64,000 bases of DNA, taken from contig DDRT01000003.1 of the NCBI GenBank assembly GCA_002343185.1, forward strand, positions 40,566-104,565, written 5' to 3'. Origin of the DNA: Deltaproteobacteria bacterium UBA2409 (lineage in GTDB: Bacteria; Bdellovibrionota_C; UBA2361; DDRT01). Below, one piece after another: positions 40,783 through 48,694 of this stretch (positions within the stretch are counted from its first letter, which is position 1; each line of letters opens with the position of its first letter). The position numbers and the translations under genes are program-made. The notes under the pieces were generated by a model. That model had not been told where the DNA came from, did no database searches, and was given only the letters and a program-made list of their open reading frames with translations.

Positions 40783-42177
40783 ATGAGCGGTGAGAATGGT
40801 CTCGGAACAGGTGCAGCAGTTTTAGATCGAGGCACACAGGGTGCTATAGAGGGTGCAAGTGTACCACCAGCAAATCGCCCAAACGAGCAGCGAACAATAG
40901 CTGATCAATTACGTGGCGGGGCTACCGAAAGCTCTTTTAATCTAGATCAGTGGATGAGTGCAGCTCAGGCCAAGTTTGACACTACGAAAGCCATGCATGC
41001 AGAAGATGCAAAAGATGGAAAAATTGATGGTGCTGTCAATGGTGATGCTAAAGCTTTAGATGGTCACAGACAATTTATTGCAGATGCTAATAGAGGGATG
41101 GATCTATTAGCCGAAGATTCAAGAACTAGAAACGAAGCCAGACTAAATCCTCAACCAATTATTATTAACGGAATGCAACCAGGAGATATGGGATACAACT
41201 CCTACGGCTTAGCAAATGGGTTTATGCCGATGGGCCCATATAATCCATTTACGCCAATGGGTGCTCCTATGATGCCTCCTCAGATGTCAGCTCCTCAAAT
41301 GAGAGTTAAGGCTGATGGATCTGGTGTAGAGATAGTAGCTCCAGATGGCAGTGTAGTTCATACTTATCAGGCTAGAGAGCTAGCAGCAGGGCAGCAACAA
41401 CAAGCCCAAAACTTAACGGAAGCTGAGCAGAGAAGAGTTGCTGAGCTTACAAGACAGGCTGAATTAGCAAAAGCTGAAGTTCAAAAGGCTCAGTTAGCGT
41501 TAATGACACAAGAGCTTTCTGAGGCTGATAAACAAAAACATGCACAAACAGCCATAGAGCAGATGGCAAAAGTGAATGCAGCTCACGCTGAAATTAACGT
41601 CATAATGAAGGTAAATACTTCCTCACAGTTCTTTGGAAGTGCCCCAGCAGATACACAGGTAGATGCTGATAGGGTAATGAGGGACAATGGAAGATTTATA
41701 CAAGATTGGCTTAAAGATGAAAGAGAGTTCAACCAAAGGCGTATCCAAGAGCATGAACGTGTAAGACTTGATCTATATCAGGGTGATCATGAAATGCTAA
41801 GACGAGTTGCCCAACGTCAAATGGAGCAGGATATTAAAAACAATGCTGGTTGGGTCAGGGTTTACCAGAATATCTATCAGCAACAAGAGCGTGCAATGAC
41901 CCAGAATTGGACTGCAGAGCAACGTTGGCAGAGAAACGAAATGACTCAGGACAATAGGCTTGTTAGACGAAGTTTCTGGCAGAATATTTTAGAGAGCGCC
42001 TCACAAACATTTGTCGGAGGATTATTCTCTAGGTTGACAGGCTCAATATTCGGAGATGATATTCTTCGTGCTCAGAACAGAGACTATGACCGAGTTGTTA
42101 GAAATAATCAGCAGCATGGTCTTAGAGTAGCAAGACAGAATAACCAAAGAGGTGGTAACTCTGGGCTATGGGGTTGA
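40783..42177 (+). CDS. Gln/Asn/Arg-rich helical protein, possible secretion substrate or component
   Basis: 464 residues with no signal peptide and no membrane span. It has a Pro/Met-rich segment at about 130-175 (NGFMPMGPYNPFTPMGAPMMPPQM) and a predicted coiled coil at about 195-270 (ELAAGQQQQAQNLTEAEQRR...). A Gln/Arg/Asn-rich C-terminus is broken by a short amphipathic stretch (FVGGLFSRLTGSIFG, about 412-426). A Shine-Dalgarno-like AGGA lies upstream. Its 3' end overlaps the convergent TrbC-like gene by 12 bases. Not recognised; the context suggests a link to the tra-like genes. Confidence 0.6.
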   Translation: MSGENGLGTGAAVLDRGTQGAIEGASVPPANRPNEQRTIADQLRGGATESSFNLDQWMSAAQAKFDTTKAMHAEDAKDGKIDGAVNGDAKALDGHRQFIADANRGMDLLAEDSRTRNEARLNPQPIIINGMQPGDMGYNSYGLANGFMPMGPYNPFTPMGAPMMPPQMSAPQMRVKADGSGVEIVAPDGSVVHTYQARELAAGQQQQAQNLTEAEQRRVAELTRQAELAKAEVQKAQLALMTQELSEADKQKHAQTAIEQMAKVNAAHAEINVIMKVNTSSQFFGSAPADTQVDADRVMRDNGRFIQDWLKDEREFNQRRIQEHERVRLDLYQGDHEMLRRVAQRQMEQDIKNNAGWVRVYQNIYQQQERAMTQNWTAEQRWQRNEMTQDNRLVRRSFWQNILESASQTFVGGLFSRLTGSIFGDDILRAQNRDYDRVVRNNQQHGLRVARQNNQRGGNSGLWG

Positions 42178-42894
42178 GCTAGCTAACTCAGATTCTAGTA
42201 GCTCACCTTTGGAATTTATAAATCTTGAAAGACTTCTTATTCCTTCAATAAGAATATCACCTTTCTCGACTGTTACTACCCATGAAGGAGAATGAGTAAT
42301 ATTCAGCTCTTTAGGTGGGGTTTTTACTAAAGAGAGATTATTAAAAACAGAAAGCTCTCGTTTTAGTTTCTGATCTTGGTCTACTATCTTTGAAAAATCT
42401 TTAACGATCTCTTTTGAATTATCCTCATCATTTTCGCCTCTAGCGCTAAAAATACTTGTGAAAACAAGCTTACGGATCGTCTCTTTATCTATATCTTTTG
42501 GAGCTAAATGGATTCCAAGCTTATTAATTGTAATTTCGGGATCTCCAAGGACTACAAGATCGCCAATCTTAATGTCAGTGAATGTGTGAATAAGTTTAGT
42601 AAATTCATAAAGAGCAGGTTGAAGATGTGTTTCATCCTCACCCCATACGATCAACCCTAGTTTTTGAATTGGAGTTCCAGGAATTTCTGAGAGTGGGGCA
42701 GCTTCATCTGATAGTTCGGGTGGAACTGGATTAGAGGTGGTAACAGGAGTTTTTAAGGTTGGAATGGGTGTTGGTGAACTTACTTCAGTTAACCCACCAG
42801 TAGCAGCAAAGTCTTTTTCAAAATCTTGGGCGGATAAACTTATCGAAAAGATTAAAATTGCAAGTCCCGCAAATACTGAGCCAAACAATCTCAT
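42166..42894 (-). CDS. TrbC-like (F-type) envelope protein
   Basis: 242 residues. It has a Sec signal peptide (AGLAILIFSISLSAQ), a Pro/Thr linker (about 40-75) and a thioredoxin-like or TrbC-type domain. QKLGLIVWGEDE begins the domain and ELNITHSPSWVVTVEKGDILIEG near 205-227 mirrors the 'I-x-x-x-P-x-W-V-V' followed by a glycine turn seen in F-type TrbC/TraW proteins. The start overlaps the TraU-like stop by four bases. The gene order traW-traU-trbC supports the call, but the similarity is distant. Confidence 0.5.
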   Translation of the reverse strand: MRLFGSVFAGLAILIFSISLSAQDFEKDFAATGGLTEVSSPTPIPTLKTPVTTSNPVPPELSDEAAPLSEIPGTPIQKLGLIVWGEDETHLQPALYEFTKLIHTFTDIKIGDLVVLGDPEITINKLGIHLAPKDIDKETIRKLVFTSIFSARGENDEDNSKEIVKDFSKIVDQDQKLKRELSVFNNLSLVKTPPKELNITHSPSWVVTVEKGDILIEGIRSLSRFINSKGELLESELASSTP

Positions 42895-44786
42895 TCCTTA
42901 ATCTCATCCCATCCCATAGGCCAAGACCCTGGATCAACACAACAGTGAAACCTTCTCCACTGTATGGCTACATTCGGAAAATCCATTGGCATCATGATGT
43001 TAGCATCACCTTCAGGATTCTGGGAACCAGACCATTGATAAGTTTGAAATAATGGTCCACACACTTTTGGCATCTCTGGGTCGGGCGATACCCAGGAAAA
43101 CTTATCAAAATCTTTATCAAACTTATAAGCCATGTCATCCCGGAATATGGACGCCAACATGAATCCTGTATGAGCCCCTCTCATTGACATCTGAGGATCA
43201 TTTGGTGTGTCAGCGTAGATATGAGGATAACCTAGGAACATTCCAATATCACACATAAGAGTCTTTGGATAAACTTCTCTTAATCCTATATTTACAACTT
43301 CCCCTTGTTTAATTGGATTAATTTTAGAACACATGAAAGGGTCCTGTTCATAAATACCGATCTCTTTTAAAAGAAAGGCAAGTTCTGGATGAAGCGGTAG
43401 GAAAACTCTTTGAAATCTCGATAGGTGAAAAAACCCTTGAGGTTTTTTAATATCACCAGTCAGAAAATAACTAATGTAGTGATCTAAAAACGGATTCCAT
43501 TCTTTAAGATTTCTTGGTCGTTTAACATTGTGACAGAGCATTTTAACGTCCACCACTTTCACTAAGCCGCCAACTCCACCAATCTCTGAGCCTATCTGAT
43601 CAATTGCGCTGTTGAGATCATCCATTTTAAGACCAAACTCTTTACCAAGCTGGTTTAAGTCTAAATTACCTGAGAAAAACCCGCCTTTGGACAGCTTATC
43701 CATTGCACCTTTGAATAAAGCTTCGAAATCGGCTTTTGATAAAGCGCTTCCGTAGTAAAAGCCGTCTTTTAACTTGTTCATTAGGTCAGCGAACTTGGCA
43801 CCCAAGTTTAATCCCCCAATCATATCCCTAATCTGAGTGAGAGTTTGTAGAGCTCCTAAAGGATTACCTATAAATGATAACCAGCTAATTTCGATGGCTA
43901 TAGTTTTATTTGGAATCTGCTCATTAATAACATCAACCAAGAATCTTGAAGTAATTTCAGGAAGAAAAACAGACTCAGAGCTGCCTACTTCTCTTTGTCC
44001 AGTTAACTTTAAGTGTCTTGGTAATTTTTTATATGCTTCCTCAGCAGCTTTAGATTGTTTCTCTATTATTTCAAGATCAGGGAGTTCTACCTCTTTTGGT
44101 AAACCTAATTTATTAGTCTTTAGAAATTTCTGATAAGCGAGAGAGCCTTGAAAAATTTCATTCGTTACATTCGGTGAGAAAGGTTGATTTACAACCGCAT
44201 CATAGTTAAAGCCCATTATGATTTTAGGAATATAGCGGGTAAAATAAGGATCTCTTCCACTTTCAGTTTTTGAAACTGGAAAACTATATTTAACACTTGG
44301 AGTAAACCTAACAGCAACTGGTACTCTAATTCCCGCAATTCTCTTGTAGAGAATCTTCATACACCATTTGCCCATATCAACTATGCGCTCATAACATTCA
44401 CCTTCATCAAGCCCAGCTTGATTTGTGGCAATTCTCACAATGTCTGGAATAAAAACATTCGGGAAAAGGTGAGGACCTATAGATTCATAATCTCTTGAAT
44501 GAGACTGAAGTGCTCCAAGAAAGCCGGTTGCAGCCCCAGTTGCAAGATCTGCCGTTCCAACCCCCATGTAATATGGATTAATAGGGGTGTTATCTCCTTC
44601 TTCAATTCTTTTTTTAGCTTCTTCTGCTTTAACTTCAGCTTCTCCTTCAGCCATCTCTTTGTATCGATTAGTGCTGTCCATCTCTGCCTGAACACCTGAG
44701 CTTTCAAGAAGCTCCTCAGTTGTTGGGACTTTAGGAGCCTGTGCGAATGCAAGTGAAGTAAAAAGTAAAACAAGCAAGAATCTCAC
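42891..44786 (-). CDS. TraU-like (F-type) conjugal/secretion protein
   Basis: 631 residues, longer than typical TraU (about 330). It has a signal peptide (FLLVLLFTSLAFAQ) and a Cys-containing periplasmic body (GECYERIVDMGKWCMKILY at about 128-146). The C-terminal 150 residues are TraU-like: HPELAFLLKEIG then PFMCSKINP, LMCDIGMFLGYPHIYAD, ASIFRDDMAYKFDKD and a terminal VAIQWRRFHCCVD. These line up with C-terminal F TraU elements (a P-E-x-x-x-F stretch, a Cys-Gly turn, E-R-M-A-F-K and M-W-R-K-R-x-C). It overlaps both neighbours by four bases, so the three genes are one operon. Confidence 0.55.
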   Translation of the reverse strand: MRFLLVLLFTSLAFAQAPKVPTTEELLESSGVQAEMDSTNRYKEMAEGEAEVKAEEAKKRIEEGDNTPINPYYMGVGTADLATGAATGFLGALQSHSRDYESIGPHLFPNVFIPDIVRIATNQAGLDEGECYERIVDMGKWCMKILYKRIAGIRVPVAVRFTPSVKYSFPVSKTESGRDPYFTRYIPKIIMGFNYDAVVNQPFSPNVTNEIFQGSLAYQKFLKTNKLGLPKEVELPDLEIIEKQSKAAEEAYKKLPRHLKLTGQREVGSSESVFLPEITSRFLVDVINEQIPNKTIAIEISWLSFIGNPLGALQTLTQIRDMIGGLNLGAKFADLMNKLKDGFYYGSALSKADFEALFKGAMDKLSKGGFFSGNLDLNQLGKEFGLKMDDLNSAIDQIGSEIGGVGGLVKVVDVKMLCHNVKRPRNLKEWNPFLDHYISYFLTGDIKKPQGFFHLSRFQRVFLPLHPELAFLLKEIGIYEQDPFMCSKINPIKQGEVVNIGLREVYPKTLMCDIGMFLGYPHIYADTPNDPQMSMRGAHTGFMLASIFRDDMAYKFDKDFDKFSWVSPDPEMPKVCGPLFQTYQWSGSQNPEGDANIMMPMDFPNVAIQWRRFHCCVDPGSWPMGWDEIKE

Positions 44787-45337
44787 TTTGCCTTCCTCCA
44801 GTTTTTTATAAACTGATGCTCTTCACCTTTTTCAGATTTTTGATATGACAAATATGCTCTATCGCCCTCAAGTTTGAGAACCTTCCCATCAACTATTCTA
44901 ATTCTTGTTGGAAGGCAGCCAATATTAAATCTCTCAACAAAGGTATGGGCAAATGAATATTCTAAGTGGTGGTAGGGCATTATTATAACCTCTGCTCCAA
45001 GCGTAACCTCTGGTTCTGGGGGAACCTTTCCTTTTTCGACCAATAAGATGTCTAAATTAGCCCCCTTCATCACTGTATCCGAGAAACTCTTAGGTTTGGT
45101 GCAGGGAAAAAGCTCTTTTCCTTCAGGTAGTTCTGGTTTTGTTGCGGTTTTAGCCCTCTCCTCAAGCTCCCTATAAAATCCCGCTACAGCATCGTCTATA
45201 ATCTTCTGCTCAGCCTGATAAGGAGAGGGTTTAGAGATCACAGGGGCAGGGATAGCTAACCCCTCTTCATTTTTAAAGTGTTGGATAGGTTGAGCTAGAA
45301 GTATGGAATAGGTTAATAACAAAAACGTTACCCGCAC
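44783..45337 (-). CDS. TraW-like periplasmic protein
   Basis: 184 residues. It has a Sec signal peptide (RVTFLLLTYSILLAQ). The mature protein carries PEGKELFPCTKPKSFSD and a C-terminal block HTFVERFNIGCLPTRIRIVDGKVLKLEGDRAYLSYQ, with the two Cys possibly paired. By position (first in a W-U-C order) and by the 'P-T-R-I-R-I-x-D-G-x-V' strand it is a candidate TraW-like protein, but similarity is weak. It overlaps the TraU-like gene by four bases and diverges from the 567-residue gene. Confidence 0.4.
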   Translation of the reverse strand: MRVTFLLLTYSILLAQPIQHFKNEEGLAIPAPVISKPSPYQAEQKIIDDAVAGFYRELEERAKTATKPELPEGKELFPCTKPKSFSDTVMKGANLDILLVEKGKVPPEPEVTLGAEVIIMPYHHLEYSFAHTFVERFNIGCLPTRIRIVDGKVLKLEGDRAYLSYQKSEKGEEHQFIKNWRKAK

Positions 45338-45395
45338 AAAAATAAGGTAACATAAGTAATTCGCTTAGGCATATCCCTCTCTAAGAAGAGGTTTT

Positions 45396-47099
45396 ATGCG
45401 ATATGTTGTTTTATCCGTTTTAGTCATTTCCCAAGCATTTGCTGTCCCATCATCAAACGATATGAGTCAGTGTCTAAAAACCTCTGTTTCTAAAATGGAT
45501 AAAAATGCGATCAAGACAGCTTCAAAAGATCTTACAAAAAAAATCGAAAGCTCTTACAAAGACATAGGAGCATCCTATTACCAGGAAGCAGTAAGGCTAG
45601 CTAAAGCAGTAAATCAGATTACTGAAGGAGAGTATGGTGATTTTAATGGAATAAGAGAACAGTTCACACAAACTTTTGAAAACTACAAAAATTCACTTGA
45701 GATCTTAAAGGGAACTGAAGGTCTAAAGGCTGCCCTTGAAAAGCGTGTAGCAGAGATTAATTCACTTGCTACAACTAGATTAGATAGTCTTAAAAATTCA
45801 GTTGATCCAAAACGAATTGCAAAAAGTGTTAGTGGAACCCTAAAGGGACAGTACGAAGGACTTATGACTAAAGCAGGGTCACTCGAAGATAAGTTTGACT
45901 CGATGGGAGCTACAGTTGAGGAGTTAAAAAAATTCAATCCTAATACCTCGCTAGAAGACAGAAAAAAAACAGAGGCTGATCTTAAATCTCAGACTGAAGA
46001 TATGATTCAAGATTCCCAAGAAGTAATCACATCAGGTCAGCAGATTGGTAGTGTGCTTTCTTCTTCAAAATCATTATCAGATTCTCTGTCTAATGTGAGC
46101 TCAGTATCGCAGGCGCAAAATCTTATCAATCAGGCAAACGTACCACCTGAAACAAAAGCTGCTCATCAGGAAGCTCTTTCAAAAGTTAGTGGAGGTCAAC
46201 AAACACTTTCCCAGTTTAAGCAGGATTCAGCTAAAAACAGTCAGGAACTTGCAGCTGAAATTCAAAAAAACCAAAGTGCAATTTCGGATGCTCAATCAGT
46301 TTTAGCAAAAGCGGAAAATTTTCAAGTGCTACTTAATGGAGGATTTAGCTCAAGTCTTGAAACTGCAAAAGCTGCTACTGATTTTCTTCAATCTGTAAGA
46401 CCAGAGCAGGGTAGACTTGGAAGTTACGTTGAATCAGGATTAGGGCTTGTTGGTAAATATCAGGAGATAGGACAAAGTGGTAATCCTGTAGCACTCATCA
46501 CTTCATTTCAAAATGAACTTCTTAGTGAAAGGGGAGTTCTTTTAGGCGAAATTTCTCAGATTAATAATGCTCTTCCAGGACTACAACAAAACTTTCAAGG
46601 GGCACAGAATCTTTTTCAACAGGGGCTACCAGGATATGTTCAAGGCTTTCAGAGCTTTATGAATGTGCAGGGTCAGTTAGCACAGGCTCGTTCAGCTTTA
46701 GAGGAGGCAAGAAGCATTCTTGAGTTTGGAGAGGGAAGCGAAGCAGTTTTAATGGCAACTAATGTTGCATTTGAGCAGCTTCAGCCAGTTATTGAATGTG
46801 TTCATCCCTGGATGAAATACATAACGATGGCAGCACTTCTAACCAGAGGACAGCTAAACTTTTTTGATATTTTCAAAGGAATCGCTGCAAAATCAAATAT
46901 ACCAAACTGCAAAAAAGGTGTTTATATAAAGAAGCTTGGTAGATGCCATGTTCCAAAACATAAGCAGTTACGAATTGCAGTAGAAAAATCTAAAAAACTA
47001 TCTAAAAAAATACAAAGAGAGATAAAAGCACAGCTCAATTTCTCAGGTAAAGTTGCTAACCTAAAGGCACTTAGGGTTCATGTGTTAAGTTTGAGATAG
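45396..47099 (+). CDS. Large secreted coiled-coil protein
   Basis: 567 residues. It has a short Sec signal peptide (MRYVVLSVLVISQAFA). Long heptad-rich helical regions at about 30-330 (EGLKAALEKRVAEINSLATTRLDSL, EEALSKVSGGQQTL-type stretches) and 370-450 suggest an extended periplasmic or surface coiled coil. The C-terminal 110 residues contain a hydrophobic stretch (HPWMKYITMAALL) and a Cys-containing basic end (NCKKGVYIKKLGRCHVPKHKQ). A good Shine-Dalgarno (AAGAGG) is present. It shares the intergenic region with the traW-like gene and may be a partner; no family recognised. Confidence 0.6.
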   Translation: MRYVVLSVLVISQAFAVPSSNDMSQCLKTSVSKMDKNAIKTASKDLTKKIESSYKDIGASYYQEAVRLAKAVNQITEGEYGDFNGIREQFTQTFENYKNSLEILKGTEGLKAALEKRVAEINSLATTRLDSLKNSVDPKRIAKSVSGTLKGQYEGLMTKAGSLEDKFDSMGATVEELKKFNPNTSLEDRKKTEADLKSQTEDMIQDSQEVITSGQQIGSVLSSSKSLSDSLSNVSSVSQAQNLINQANVPPETKAAHQEALSKVSGGQQTLSQFKQDSAKNSQELAAEIQKNQSAISDAQSVLAKAENFQVLLNGGFSSSLETAKAATDFLQSVRPEQGRLGSYVESGLGLVGKYQEIGQSGNPVALITSFQNELLSERGVLLGEISQINNALPGLQQNFQGAQNLFQQGLPGYVQGFQSFMNVQGQLAQARSALEEARSILEFGEGSEAVLMATNVAFEQLQPVIECVHPWMKYITMAALLTRGQLNFFDIFKGIAAKSNIPNCKKGVYIKKLGRCHVPKHKQLRIAVEKSKKLSKKIQREIKAQLNFSGKVANLKALRVHVLSLR

Positions 47100-47100
47100 T

Positions 47101-47163
47101 GGGAGGATCTGTCGTCTGCGCCAGCAGACGAAGAGAAAAAACGGGGGTCAGGCCTACCAGGGG
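47101..47163 (-). repeat. Family A repeat, variant hairpin copy
   Basis: It contains GTCTGC-GCCA-GCAGAC in place of the GTCCGC/GCGGAC stem of copies 1-3, that is, a paired C-G to T-A change, and CGGGGGTCAGGCC. The covariation indicates that the stem itself is maintained. Confidence 0.7.
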
Positions 47164-47164
47164 A

Positions 47165-47262
47165 AGAAAATAGGTAAACCCAGCGCAGTTGAATTTTGAG
47201 CTGCAGCGAAAAATTCAACTGTAGCTTGGGCTAGCGCGGCTTCGCTAAGCCGCGCCGTAGAC
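47165..47262 (+). repeat. Hairpin-rich block related to family B
   Basis: A perfect 9-bp stem GCGCGGCTT/AAGCCGCGC (47234-47242 and 47247-47255) with a CGCT loop is preceded by a TTGAATTTT...AAAATTCAA inverted pair. CGCCGTAGA at its right end is shared with family B copy 1 near 5549. Confidence 0.65.
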
Positions 47263-47337
47263 AACACATAAACCCTGTGTTGTTTGAACACATGACTGCC
47301 CATATATTTCTTCTAAGCCAGAGTAGAGTATTTTTTC

Positions 47338-47454
47338 GGCGCAGGGTTTAGTGTTTTTTGCGGCTCGCCTTGGCTTCGCCAAGAGCTCGCTCGCCCTGCT
47401 ATGCTCATTCTGTTTTGAGCTTTTCAAGCTCAAAACTGATTCGCGCAGGGTTTA
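47338..47454 (+). repeat. Family B palindromic repeat, copy 3
   Basis: GGCGCAGGGTTTAG at the left and GCGCAGGGTTTAG at the right end form a direct repeat. Inside are a CTTGGCTTCGCCAAG hairpin, CGCTCGCCCTGCTATGCTCA and the perfect TTTTGAGCTT/AAGCTCAAAA stem. It is followed closely by the ORF6N gene. The rest of 47100-47479 holds no gene. Confidence 0.8.
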
Positions 47455-47479
47455 GATAGGAAGCTAACGCCTTTGCAAT

Positions 47480-47968
47480 CTAAAACCCTATCCTTCGTTT
47501 TGGCGGAATTTCAGTTTCACTCATTAACTTTTTTATCGCTTCGAAGACTATTCTAAAGTTACCATCATATTTCTGTTCAAGTTCAGTGAGACGTCTTTGA
47601 ATATGTTCATTAGATGCAATTAGAGACCTTAGCTTGACGAATGTTCTGATAATTTGAACATTAATCTCGATTGCTCGCTCACTTCTAAGTACGCTCGAAA
47701 GCATTGCAACCCCCTGCTCGTTAAAAGCATATGGAGCGCTTCGTCTTCCTCCCCTCTGCTTTGAGGTCACAAATTGTGACCTCAAAGCTCTAACTTCCTG
47801 AAAGGACAGTAAAAACATAAAGTCAGTTGGAAAACGCTTAATGTTCCTTTTTACAGATTGTATGAGAACTTTTGTTTCGACTTCATAAAGTTTTGCTAGA
47901 TCCTGATCAAGCATTACTCGCTGACCTCGAATAAGATAAATTAGCCCCTCGATCGAAAAATCCCTCAC
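47480..47968 (-). CDS. ORF6N-domain DNA-binding protein
   Basis: 162 residues from a GTG start (no ATG is available in frame). The ORF6N domain covers residues about 8-95: IYLIRGQRVMLDQDLAKLYEVETKVL, FPTDFMFLLSFQEVRALRSQ, GGRRSAPYAFNEQGVAMLSSVLRS and INVQIIRTFVKLR, then a C-terminal coiled coil (NEHIQRRLTELEQKYDGNF). ORF6N proteins are phage antirepressor-like DNA binders that are also widespread in free-living bacteria. The codons for RALRSQFVTSK form a perfect 15-bp palindrome (47758-47772 with 47774-47788). A relic of a related gene is at 35070-35169. Confidence 0.9.
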   Translation of the reverse strand: MRDFSIEGLIYLIRGQRVMLDQDLAKLYEVETKVLIQSVKRNIKRFPTDFMFLLSFQEVRALRSQFVTSKQRGGRRSAPYAFNEQGVAMLSSVLRSERAIEINVQIIRTFVKLRSLIASNEHIQRRLTELEQKYDGNFRIVFEAIKKLMSETEIPPKRRIGF

Positions 47969-48021
47969 TATTCTTCTATCGAGTCTTTCTATAGAAAGTT
48001 TACATTATTTAATAAATAGAA

Positions 48022-48075
48022 AGAGGGTCAGGCCTGCCAGCCTGACCAGGCAAGAATTATGTCTGATCAGGTTTT
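48022..48075 (+). repeat. Family A fragment
   Basis: GAGGGTCAGGCCTGCCAGCC, then TGACCAGGC, and shortly after TGATCAGGTTTTT. It is a short form of the repeat lying between the ORF6N gene and the biotin carrier gene. Confidence 0.6.
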
Positions 48076-48110
48076 TAAACCTTACCTATATTGAACAAAT
48101 CCGTTAACCG

Positions 48111-48160
48111 TGACCGTAGGCTTGAGCGTGAGCTTAAGATCACGCCTACGCTCACGGTCA
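48111..48160. repeat. Inverted repeat before the carboxylase operon end
   Basis: TGACCGTAGGCTTGAGCGTGA (48111-48131) is nearly complementary to TCACGCCTACGCTCACGGTC and the A after it (48140-48160), with an 8-base loop. It lies just downstream of the biotin carrier gene and may terminate or stabilise its transcript. Confidence 0.55.
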
Positions 48161-48179
48161 AGTTGAGGATCTCTTACCC

Positions 48180-48563
48180 CTAACCAATCTTACAGATCTG
48201 AGTACCTTTTTTTACTTCAGCACCTTCGACTGCTTGTAGTTCATATATTTTACCCGAAGAGGGAGCTGTCACCTGATTCTCCATCTTCATCGCTTCAATA
48301 GTGCAGATAAGATCTCCCTCAGTGACAAGATCTCCCTCTTTAAAAAATACCTTTGTAATTAGTCCTGCATAAGGAGATAAGATTTCACCAGATTTTTTAA
48401 CCAAAGACGATGATCCAAAGCCGGCTCTTTTCACTTCTTTCGAAGAAAGAATAGCTTTTACCTCCTTTCCATTCACTAAAACCGAGTATTCGGCTCCTTT
48501 GATATTCGTCACCGAAACTTCGTGTTTATTCCCTTCAATTGAAACAAAAAAAGACCGCTTCAT
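48180..48563 (-). CDS. Biotin carboxyl carrier protein
   Basis: 127 residues. The C-terminal biotinyl domain has EAMKMEN with Lys93 as the biotinylation site and flanking ILSPYAGLITKVFFKEGDLV and GKIYELQAVEGAEVKKG. The N-terminal 50 residues are a separate strand-rich part (HEVSVTNIKGAEYSVLVNGKEV). It would shuttle carboxyl groups to the carboxyltransferase at 48675-50216, and BirA (23387) would load biotin. Its ATG overlaps the stop of the 44-residue ORF. Confidence 0.93.
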   Translation of the reverse strand: MKRSFFVSIEGNKHEVSVTNIKGAEYSVLVNGKEVKAILSSKEVKRAGFGSSSLVKKSGEILSPYAGLITKVFFKEGDLVTEGDLICTIEAMKMENQVTAPSSGKIYELQAVEGAEVKKGTQICKIG

Positions 48564-48694
48564 CCTTCCTCATTCATTAGATGAGTGATAACTACTGAAA
48601 GCGCACAGAGCTCATCTTCACTTAAAAGGTCGAAAACAAAAGGTATCTCAGATGGAGCAAAACTGCTCCAATAATCATAAAGGGATGTTTCCAT
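48560..48694 (-). CDS. 44-residue linker ORF, acyl-CoA-carboxylase-epsilon-like
   Basis: This reading frame starts at an ATG inside the last codons of the carboxyltransferase gene and its TGA overlaps the ATG of the biotin carrier, so it is stitched into the operon at both ends. The peptide METSLYDYWSSFAPSEIPFV is followed by FDLLSEDELCALSVVITHLM. The second half recalls the small epsilon subunits of acyl-CoA carboxylases (P-T-x-E-E-L-A-A-L-x-A-V-L). That similarity is short and by eye. Translation is not proven. Confidence 0.55.
   Translation of the reverse strand: METSLYDYWSSFAPSEIPFVFDLLSEDELCALSVVITHLMNEEG

Noticed and set aside
47245..47433. Minus-strand frames at 47245-47433 and 29520-29726 with similar N-termini
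   Set aside because: The shared peptide comes from translation of repeat B, including its hairpins; neither frame has a start signal. They are repeat-derived, not a gene family.
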